This document shows positions 5,562 through 11,823 of a stretch of DNA of 11,823 bases, piece by piece. The position numbers were made by a program, and so were the translations under genes. Under the pieces are notes generated by a model, which was given only the letters and a program-made list of their open reading frames with translations, did not search any database and was not told the DNA's origin. Positions within the stretch are counted from its first letter, which is position 1. Every line of letters begins with the position of its first letter. The stretch lies in contig CALKKN010000231.1 in the NCBI GenBank assembly GCA_937995275.1, positions 1 to 11,823 on the forward strand. The letters are read 5' to 3'. Source of the DNA: an uncultured Lysobacterales bacterium. GTDB lineage: Bacteria > Pseudomonadota > Gammaproteobacteria > Xanthomonadales > SZUA-36.

Positions 5562-8500
5562 TTACTTCGAGCGTGAGATCACGTACCGGCTGCCGCCGTC
5601 CAACTCTTTTCTGATTTCACTTTGTTCACCATCGGACCAGCGAATCTCGACACGATTGACGTGACGATATTCACCCAGGCCGAAATGTGCGACAGGACCG
5701 TCGAAGGAAGCGAAGCCACCGCCGGATTTGAGTTCCCGAACCTGGTGACGCTTGTCGTTCTCGCCGTAGAAAATCGTGATGCGGTTGCCGATGCCGAAGC
5801 GGTTGGCGGCCTCGTCGCGAAATTCGAATTGCAGCGCATTGCGGTTCTGGCTGCCATTGATGAATACGCTATTGGTGCCATCCAGAGAACGGCTGACGAT
5901 ATCGAGGTCGCCGTCGCGGTCCAGGTCCAGCAGGGTGTAGCAGCATTGCTTTTCCTTGCTAACCAGGCCGAATTCGGCTTCCCGCGGTTCGAATTGCCCG
6001 CCCCCGGTGTTGTGGAAGAAATTGTTCGAATACAGACTGGTTTCCACCCACCAGCCATTTGCCACGTACAGGTCCTGCCATTCGTCGTGGTCGAGGTCGG
6101 CGAACTTGGCATTCCAGGCCCAAAACGCGTGGGCCACGCCCGCGGCTTCCGCCCGGTCGACGAAGCTGCCGTCTTCCTGCTGCACCAGAAGTACATTGCC
6201 CTGGTCTTTCTGATCGATGGCGCCCAGGTCCAGGTACTTGTAGCCAAGCACCTTGGGCTCGCCGGCCGCGTCGTAAGCGGCGTAGCTGTCACAGACCTGC
6301 TTGTGCACCGGGAATGCTTGCGCGGCAATCTGGCCGCAGAACGCCCAATCGTGCCGGATCAGCGCGTTTTTGATCGACAGTGTAATAAAGCATTCGTCCT
6401 GCTGCCGAAGGGTGGCCATGTCCCCACAGCGCTCGAGTTTTGAGCGCCGGAACAGGTCCTGGCCGGTAAAGTTCGCCGTACAGCGCCCCCGGTCCGCATC
6501 GTCGTCGAACAGTTCGCAATAATCCTGCTGGTAAGCCTTCCTGCGCTGCAGAACAAACCGCCGCCGCTCGGCCACGCTGGAACCCTGATTACCGGCGCGC
6601 ATCGAAAAGTCGTTCACCTTGCCCGACAGGAACAGGTCGAGATCGAGGTCGTTGTCGATGTCTGCGCTGTCGATGCTCATGGTCGCCATCGTCGAGACCG
6701 GTACGATGCCGCCCGACGACACCTGGCTGAACCGGCCCATGCCGGTTCCGCGGTAGTAGAAATCCGGCTCCATGTAGTCGTTACCGATGACCATGTCCGC
6801 CTGGCCGTCGCTGTCGAAGTCGCTGAGCAGAACCGTCAATGTTTCGCCGATGATGTCCTCCATTTCCCTCTGCCTGAAAGTTCCGTTGCCCTGGTTCTCG
6901 ACCAGGTAATTGACCGCCCGCCCGGACGGCGCGGTGCGCGGTATCAGGAAAAACCAGTTGCCCCTGACCCAGTCGAGGTCGCCGTCGCCGTCGGTGTCGA
7001 AAAAGCCCGCGGCCTGGGTCATCAGCCCCTTTTCGTGCGCCACCTCGACCAGGCGCGGATTCTCAAATCCCCGGCAGTCGTTTATCACAAAGTAATCGGC
7101 ATCCCCGAACGCGCCGACGAACAGGTCCTGGCAGCCATCGTCGTCGATATCCACGAATGCCACCAACAGGCTGCTGATACCTGCCAACTGCGCCAGGTTC
7201 AGCTCAACGGGTTCGAAGCGTTCGCCTTCGACGTTTCGCATCAGCCGCACGCCGGAGTTCTCGGCCAGTGCCAGGTCGGGCCATCCGTCGCCGTCGAAAT
7301 CGGCCGAGGCAATGCCGCGTCCCTGCGAGAACGGTACCATCAGGTCCAGCACCTGGGAATCCAGCGGCGGCAGCCCAAAATCGCGGCCGTTGTGCGCGGT
7401 AAACGGAAGCGCCGAGGCGGGTGAGGCCGGCCGGAAGCCCACGCTGTCGATCGCCAGGCCTGCCTGCGAATATATGCGATCGGAGGTCCATTGCCGCGGT
7501 TCCATGGCCACCCCCGTTTTTGCCGCTGCGGCATCTCCGGCCCGCGCAGGGCCGCGCTTCCCTTCGAAGTCCCGATCGGCGAAGTGGGCTTCGAACACGG
7601 CCTGGTCCCGTGCGGCCCGGTAGTCGCCGTAGAACCCGGTGAAGTAGCCGGTCACCACCCCCAGTATCGCAACGGATGCAAACAGAACCAGGGCAAACCG
7701 GGCCGTCATCATTTTCGCCACCAGCATCAGCGGGTAGATGCTGAACATGCCGAGCGTGATGAGCAGCACCGCGGCGAACGGCGGCGGCAGCCCAGCCACC
7801 AGCAGAGCCTGCACCAGCACCACGTCGAAGGCGATCGGCACTGGTGCGAACGTACCCAGCAGCGCCACGGTGGCCATGGCGCCCAACGTCAGCGGCCAGG
7901 ACGTGAACGAGTCCAGCGGCAGCAGGTGGGCCATGGCCGCGCCCAGCAGGCCGGCCAGGAACATCAGCGGTACGGTGCGGACCACGATGAACAGGAAGTT
8001 TCGGGCCAGGTCGCGAGTGAGACCATTCAACGCGCCTTTCCAGGCTTCCGGTGCGAGGCATTTTCCGGGCGAGGCACCCGCCACGGCGACACCCCCGCCC
8101 GGCGCCTCCCGGAAAAACCAGCGCAGCAGCAAGGGCAATAACAGCAGCAGGAAGATGAAGGTCACCACCAGCTTGGTCACCGCCAGGTACAGAGGCAAAA
8201 CGCTGAACATCATTGCCAGCACGATGATGTTCAGGGTCGGCGAGGCGAACATCACCGCCAGGCTGGTCTCGTTGCGCACGCCCTCGTTGCGCATGCTGTA
8301 GGCGATGGGCGCCGCGCAATTCACGCATACTCCCAGCGGCGCGCCGATCAGCACGCCCTTCATGATGTCCCTGAAGGTTCTGCGGGGCGTCTCCCTTCTC
8401 GGAACGGTCTGCAGCAGCGTCAGGATCAGTGTCGCCAGCAGCACGCCGAAGGTCATGCCCTGACGGTTGGTCAGCACCCAGTTCACGGTGGAGTGGCCGA

Positions 8501-8690
8501 TTTTCAGCAAAAGGGGATCATTGGCTTCCGACTTGAGTGCGGCCTCGAAACTCAAGACGTCTCCCATCACCGTTTCACCCGCCATCGCGGCTTTTTCATC
8601 GATGGCGGGATAACGCGAATCCAGCCAGAAAACGCCAAGCAGTATGGCGATCAGGATCCCGATGATGAAGATGCGCTTTTTGTACCCCAT
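5562..8690 (-). CDS. Permease (PF03773-like) fused to FG-GAP propeller and UnbV domain
   Basis: 1042 residues. Residues 1-350 form about nine membrane helices (e.g. 6-23, 80-95, 143-163, 166-190, 232-255, 320-350). They resemble the ArsP/YraQ/SO_0444 permease family: a glycine-rich helix with C122-V-N-C125 before A-P-I, then M-F-A-S-P-T-L-N at 147-154. After a linker come seven D-x-D-x-D-(G)-x-x-D calcium-type loops starting at D464, D514, D565, D624, D677, D865 and D922, as in a seven-bladed FG-GAP/VCBS propeller. Between the fifth and sixth loops is an insert with six cysteines (725-800). Residues about 962-1030 are an UnbV/ASPIC domain (F-G-L-G at 1003-1006, then E-I-R-W-S-D-G). A basic N-terminus inside and nine helices would put the propeller in the periplasm. 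The start at 8690 gives the first helix, though its ribosome site is weak; an upstream in-frame extension merely re-reads the TPR gene. Last gene of the operon, 13 nt after the TPR stop. Likely transporter; substrate unknown. Confidence 0.87.
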   Translation of the reverse strand: MGYKKRIFIIGILIAILLGVFWLDSRYPAIDEKAAMAGETVMGDVLSFEAALKSEANDPLLLKIGHSTVNWVLTNRQGMTFGVLLATLILTLLQTVPRRETPRRTFRDIMKGVLIGAPLGVCVNCAAPIAYSMRNEGVRNETSLAVMFASPTLNIIVLAMMFSVLPLYLAVTKLVVTFIFLLLLLPLLLRWFFREAPGGGVAVAGASPGKCLAPEAWKGALNGLTRDLARNFLFIVVRTVPLMFLAGLLGAAMAHLLPLDSFTSWPLTLGAMATVALLGTFAPVPIAFDVVLVQALLVAGLPPPFAAVLLITLGMFSIYPLMLVAKMMTARFALVLFASVAILGVVTGYFTGFYGDYRAARDQAVFEAHFADRDFEGKRGPARAGDAAAAKTGVAMEPRQWTSDRIYSQAGLAIDSVGFRPASPASALPFTAHNGRDFGLPPLDSQVLDLMVPFSQGRGIASADFDGDGWPDLALAENSGVRLMRNVEGERFEPVELNLAQLAGISSLLVAFVDIDDDGCQDLFVGAFGDADYFVINDCRGFENPRLVEVAHEKGLMTQAAGFFDTDGDGDLDWVRGNWFFLIPRTAPSGRAVNYLVENQGNGTFRQREMEDIIGETLTVLLSDFDSDGQADMVIGNDYMEPDFYYRGTGMGRFSQVSSGGIVPVSTMATMSIDSADIDNDLDLDLFLSGKVNDFSMRAGNQGSSVAERRRFVLQRRKAYQQDYCELFDDDADRGRCTANFTGQDLFRRSKLERCGDMATLRQQDECFITLSIKNALIRHDWAFCGQIAAQAFPVHKQVCDSYAAYDAAGEPKVLGYKYLDLGAIDQKDQGNVLLVQQEDGSFVDRAEAAGVAHAFWAWNAKFADLDHDEWQDLYVANGWWVETSLYSNNFFHNTGGGQFEPREAEFGLVSKEKQCCYTLLDLDRDGDLDIVSRSLDGTNSVFINGSQNRNALQFEFRDEAANRFGIGNRITIFYGENDKRHQVRELKSGGGFASFDGPVAHFGLGEYRHVNRVEIRWSDGEQSEIRKELDGGSRYVISRSK

Positions 8691-8703
8691 GGGCGAAGTA
8701 TAA

Positions 8704-10026
8704 CTAGCGATCGCCCTGGACACCGAGTTCGGCGAGGCGCTTCGCGGCCGCATGCTGCGGGTCGATCGTGGCGGCCTGGGTGAAGCGCGTGATGGCCTCG
8801 TCGCCGCGCCCGAGTCCTTCGAGCACCACCCCGAGGTTGTAGAGGCTGTCGGCGGAGCGTGGGTTGAGGCGGACGGCCTCGTGGAAATGGTGCCCGGCTG
8901 CTTCCAGTTCGCCGCGGCGCAGCAGCACCGTGCCCCAGTTGTGGTGGATCTCTGGGTCGCCAGGCGCCAATTCCGCCGCGCGCCCGTATTCGGCGAGGGC
9001 CTGGTCGAATTCTCCCGCGAAAGCGAACTGGTTGGCCCGTTGTTTGCTCGCCCGGGCCAACTGCTGCCGGGCAGAGGGCGCCCCGCTTTCCTCCAGCAGT
9101 GTAGCGGCTTCGAGCGCCTGCTCGTGGTCACCCTCTCGCACGGCCTTGTTGAACCGCGCCAGCAGGGTCTCCGGGTCGACCTTGAGCACCTCGACCTGGT
9201 GGTACGCACTGTCTGGCAGGCCGGCCTGGCCAGTGAGTTCCTGTGCCTTGCGCGCGGCTACCGCGGCCTGGCCATGCTGGCCGGTCAGTGTGTACGCTCG
9301 CGCCAGGGCAGCCTGGGTAATGCGGTCGTCGGGGGCGAGTGCCGCTGCGCGCTCGAGGTGCCCGACCGCGGCCAGGCCGTCACCCTGCAGAATGTCGGCC
9401 TGCCCGTGGCCGCGGTGGGCCATGACCAGCCGGGGATCGAGCTCGGCCGCCGTGGTGTAGGCCTCGCGGGCCTCGGCCCAGCGCCCGAGCCTCAACAACG
9501 CGTCGGCGTAACGGACCCGGAGGGGCGGAAATCCGGGGGCCAGGCGGATCGCCTCGCGGAAAAGCCGGAGGACACGTTCACCATCCGCGCCCCGGATCTC
9601 CTCGACGCCGGCGAGCAGGTAGACCCAGCGGAAGTCCTGCGGGGCCAGCGTGTGGGCGATTTCGTAACAGGCAGCCGCTTCTTCGTGCAGCCAGTGCGCG
9701 TGCAGCGCCTGGCAGAAGCGCCCCGTCGCCGATCCGGAACCGGGGGTGGCCACGGCCGCTTGCCGGGCCTGACGGATCGCGCGCGCCACGGGCACGGTCA
9801 TTTCTGAAGTATCGAGATCCGGGAGGCCGGCCCGAAGGGACGGCTGAGCCGCTGGGGGGGAGGCGTCACGGACATAAAGCCTGCCTGCTACAGCGAGCGC
9901 CGCCACGACTAAGACAACAGCGCCGGTGGCCAGCCAGGAAACCCGGGGCCGGGTTTTGGTCATTGCGGACCGTTTGGCGGCGGCTGCCTGCGCCCGCTCC
10001 CGGTTGCGCCGGCTGGCTTTACCCAT
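8704..10026 (-). CDS. Membrane-anchored TPR protein
   Basis: 440 residues. A very basic N-terminal tail (K3, R6, R7, R9, R11, K18, R19) is followed by a single hydrophobic helix at about 31-50. This predicts an inner-membrane signal anchor with the rest in the periplasm. From about residue 98 to 435 there are nine or ten tetratricopeptide repeats, the best being 170-270 and 340-430; no catalytic motif is visible. The ATG at 10026 overlaps the stop of the UnbV lipoprotein gene by 8 nt (ATGGGTAA, 10019-10026), and the gene ends 13 nt before the permease-UnbV start, so all three should be made together. It probably acts as a scaffold between the UnbV lipoprotein and the permease fusion (inference). 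The other TPR protein of the window, at 229-1635, uses a lipid anchor instead. Confidence 0.9.
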   Translation of the reverse strand: MGKASRRNRERAQAAAAKRSAMTKTRPRVSWLATGAVVLVVAALAVAGRLYVRDASPPAAQPSLRAGLPDLDTSEMTVPVARAIRQARQAAVATPGSGSATGRFCQALHAHWLHEEAAACYEIAHTLAPQDFRWVYLLAGVEEIRGADGERVLRLFREAIRLAPGFPPLRVRYADALLRLGRWAEAREAYTTAAELDPRLVMAHRGHGQADILQGDGLAAVGHLERAAALAPDDRITQAALARAYTLTGQHGQAAVAARKAQELTGQAGLPDSAYHQVEVLKVDPETLLARFNKAVREGDHEQALEAATLLEESGAPSARQQLARASKQRANQFAFAGEFDQALAEYGRAAELAPGDPEIHHNWGTVLLRRGELEAAGHHFHEAVRLNPRSADSLYNLGVVLEGLGRGDEAITRFTQAATIDPQHAAAKRLAELGVQGDR

Positions 10027-11764
10027 CGGTCCGTTCGCCTTCGCCCCGGCGCAGCGTGATCGCCCGGTCGGTTTCCGTGCCGGGGAAGACCTCGGTGCTG
10101 CCGTCCGGCCAGCGCACCTCGATGCGGTCGACCTTCCCGGCTTCGCCGAGGCCGAAATGAAGGACTGGAGAATGGCTCGTCAGGTAGCTGGAAGCCGTGG
10201 TGACCTGGCGCTCCAGGCGCCGCTCTCCGACCATCACGGACACCCGCGCCCCCAAGGCGTCGCGCCCGAGTTCCGGATCGTATGCCCGCACCGACAGCCA
10301 GTTCCCACTGCGCGGCGCGTCGTTGCGATAGAGCCGGGCCGGGCCAAGCAGGTTGCCGACCAGCAGATCGATGTCACCGTCGCCGTCGATGTCTCCGCCG
10401 GCGGCGGCGCGGCTGATCTCGAGGCGCGATACCAACACGCCGGCTTCGCCGCCGGACCGGGTGAATCTGCCGCTGCCGTCGTTGAGATGAAACAGGTTCG
10501 TTTCGGGCAGGGTGTTCCAGGGCGGCGGCAGGTTCGACCCCGGGACCGGTCTGGCGACATTCACCTTGCCGTTGGCGATGAACAGGTCGAGGTCACCGTC
10601 GAGTTCGGTGTCGAATGCCACGACCCCGAAACCGGTGAACCTCATGCTCGATGGCCCCAGGCCGCTGGCGCCGCTTTCGTCGCGGTATCCGGCGCCGCCG
10701 CCCATGTCGCTGTAGAGCGTGTTCGCCTCGTTGGTCAGGTGGGTCAGGAAAATATCGAACGCCCCGTTCCCGTCGAGGTCTTCGGCAATCACGCCCATCC
10801 CCGCCTGTGCCTGGCCGTGGAGGTTGTAGGCGACCCCCATGATCAGCGCTTCGTCTTGGAAGCTCACTTCGCCCGTGCCCTGGTTGATCCAGAGCTGGTT
10901 GGGATAGGCGTCGTTGGCGACGTAGACGTCCTGCCAGCCGTCGCCGTCGACGTCGAGGCAGATGAGCCCGAGGCCGGCTGCCAGGGTCGAGGCGATGCCG
11001 GCGGCCTCACTGACGTCGCGGAAGGTTCCATCGCCCTGGTTGTGGAGCACAACGTCGTGCACCGGCCGGAAGGACCTGGGGCCGCAGAATTCCGGCGCGC
11101 CGGCCTTGCCGGTGCAGCGCCTTTCCGGCCGGAAATCCACGTAGCGTGTCACATACAGGTCGAGGTAGCCGTCGCGGTCGAAATCACAGAAGGCGGCCGA
11201 GGCTGACCAGCCCTCCACGCCGGCCCCGGCCGCGGAAGTGATATCGGCGAAGGTGCCGTCCCCGTTGTTGAGATAGAGACTGTCCGGACCGTAATTGGTA
11301 ACGAACACGTCGACGTCGCCGTCGTTGTCGACGTCGCCAGTAGCGACACCCATGCCGTAACCCGGATCGCCGAGGCCCGAATGCAAGGTGACGTCCGTAT
11401 AGCGGCCGTCCGCCCCGCGCCGGTAGAGTCGGTTTCTTCCACGCTCCCCGTCTCTGGCCGCGGGCAGAACCTGGTGGCCGTTGCTCAGGTAAATATCGAG
11501 GTCGCCGTCGTTGTCATAATCCAGGAACGCCGCACCGCCCCCCATTACGGCCGGCAAGCGAAGCTGAGCGTCGGCGGCCGCTTCGTGTACGAAATCGAGT
11601 CCGGTTTCGTCGCTTATGTCTGTAAACCACTGGGCTCGGGCTGGGGGAGTGGAGTCAGGCGCGGAGCCCGCCGGTTGACTGTCCGTACAGGCTACACCCA
11701 GCAAGGCCGCGGCAAGAGGCAGGCAACGTGTCAGTGAAGGAGCCGTCGGCGGTAATTGAAACAA
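10019..11764 (-). CDS. FG-GAP/UnbV (ASPIC) family lipoprotein
   Basis: 581 residues. The signal peptide has R13, a hydrophobic core and a lipobox-like G23-V24-A25-C26, where Gly at -3 is atypical. Seven calcium-type loops start at D82, D144, D194, D271, D329, D385 and D458, matching a seven-bladed FG-GAP/VCBS propeller. A pair C217/C227 in C-x9-C-G-P context, between loops three and four, is a feature I recall from this family. Residues about 503-560 are the UnbV/ASPIC domain (PF07593): G-A-R-V, then S-S-Y-L-T-S, F-G-L-G at 537-540, and E-V-R-W-P-D-G. The start is a TTG: no ATG or GTG lies in frame between it and the window edge, and the next ATG (Met74) would remove the signal. No clear ribosome site precedes it. 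First gene of a three-gene operon with TPR and permease-UnbV partners. Function of UnbV proteins is not established; surface binding or assembly is likely. Confidence 0.88.
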   Translation of the reverse strand: MFQLPPTAPSLTRCLPLAAALLGVACTDSQPAGSAPDSTPPARAQWFTDISDETGLDFVHEAAADAQLRLPAVMGGGAAFLDYDNDGDLDIYLSNGHQVLPAARDGERGRNRLYRRGADGRYTDVTLHSGLGDPGYGMGVATGDVDNDGDVDVFVTNYGPDSLYLNNGDGTFADITSAAGAGVEGWSASAAFCDFDRDGYLDLYVTRYVDFRPERRCTGKAGAPEFCGPRSFRPVHDVVLHNQGDGTFRDVSEAAGIASTLAAGLGLICLDVDGDGWQDVYVANDAYPNQLWINQGTGEVSFQDEALIMGVAYNLHGQAQAGMGVIAEDLDGNGAFDIFLTHLTNEANTLYSDMGGGAGYRDESGASGLGPSSMRFTGFGVVAFDTELDGDLDLFIANGKVNVARPVPGSNLPPPWNTLPETNLFHLNDGSGRFTRSGGEAGVLVSRLEISRAAAGGDIDGDGDIDLLVGNLLGPARLYRNDAPRSGNWLSVRAYDPELGRDALGARVSVMVGERRLERQVTTASSYLTSHSPVLHFGLGEAGKVDRIEVRWPDGSTEVFPGTETDRAITLRRGEGERTDG

Positions 11765-11786
11765 GCTGGGAATGATGTTACGACTG

Positions 11787-11823
11787 AAAAGTCCGGCCGC
11801 CCGCTTCCGTGCGGAAGCGGGCG
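11787..11823 (-). terminator. Strong hairpin with T-run at the right edge, cut by the window end
   Basis: Perfect 12-bp GC-rich inverted repeat (11798-11809 and 11812-11823) with a 2-nt centre, reaching the last base of the window. On the minus strand it is followed by GGCCGGAC and then four T (11787-11790). If the sequence beyond 11823 continues as GGCCGGAC or similar, the stem would be about 20 bp and the T-run would follow it directly, a classic intrinsic terminator. It probably ends the gene upstream (outside the window), but it lies only about 22 nt before the TTG of the UnbV lipoprotein gene, so it may also act as an attenuator in that gene's leader. Confidence 0.65.

Noticed and set aside
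8691..9209. In-frame N-terminal extension of the permease-UnbV gene by 173 residues.
   Set aside because: It re-reads the well-supported TPR gene in another frame, gives a low-complexity Arg/Ser/Pro-rich sequence, and the ATG at 8690 yields a proper first membrane helix.
9926..11206. Long plus-strand open frame of 426 codons, and a similar one at 8752-9807.
   Set aside because: Both lie opposite strongly supported minus-strand genes. The translations show no domain, and long antisense frames are expected in GC-rich coding DNA.
1..11823. tRNA or rRNA genes, CRISPR arrays, insertion sequences, attachment sites.
   Set aside because: No cloverleaf-like sequence, spaced direct repeats, transposase-like protein or terminal repeats were seen on either strand.

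Overview
The window looks like a stretch of a GC-rich Gram-negative chromosome. Every gene I can support is on the minus strand, so transcription runs from high to low coordinates. Envelope features dominate: two or three lipoprotein signals, two Sec signal peptides, a polytopic membrane protein and a membrane-anchored TPR protein. The many FG-GAP/UnbV (ASPIC) and TPR proteins, plus a secreted cysteine-rich protein, suggest a free-living aquatic or sediment proteobacterium. A gammaproteobacterium of the Woeseia type is my guess, not something the sequence proves.

Layout in transcription order. (1) 11764-5562 is a tight three-gene operon. It encodes an FG-GAP/UnbV lipoprotein, then a TPR protein with one membrane anchor (8-nt overlap), then a very unusual fusion of a PF03773-type permease to a seven-motif FG-GAP propeller and an UnbV domain (13-nt gap). 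A strong hairpin at the right edge of the window lies just upstream of the first gene. (2) 5410-4427 encodes a cysteine-free exported protein of unknown function. Its GC content is visibly lower and it probably has its own promoter. (3) 4261-1778 encodes a large secreted protein, with a propeller-like N-terminal part and a cysteine-rich C-terminal third that ends in a knottin-like six-cysteine pattern. A good sigma70-like promoter with two palindromes precedes it and a perfect 14-bp hairpin follows it. (4) 1635-1 encodes a second TPR lipoprotein overlapping (ATGA) the start of a second FG-GAP/UnbV lipoprotein, which runs off the left edge.

Two TPR + UnbV modules therefore flank two exported proteins of different type. 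The two UnbV lipoproteins match at 24 of 43 aligned residues in the part that can be compared, so they are paralogues. Reading the modules together (inference): UnbV/FG-GAP propellers and TPR scaffolds on the periplasmic face or outer membrane would form an assembly, and in the larger operon that assembly includes a transporter whose own periplasmic tail is an UnbV propeller. The substrate and role are unknown. I saw no RNA genes, CRISPR arrays, insertion sequences or phage genes.
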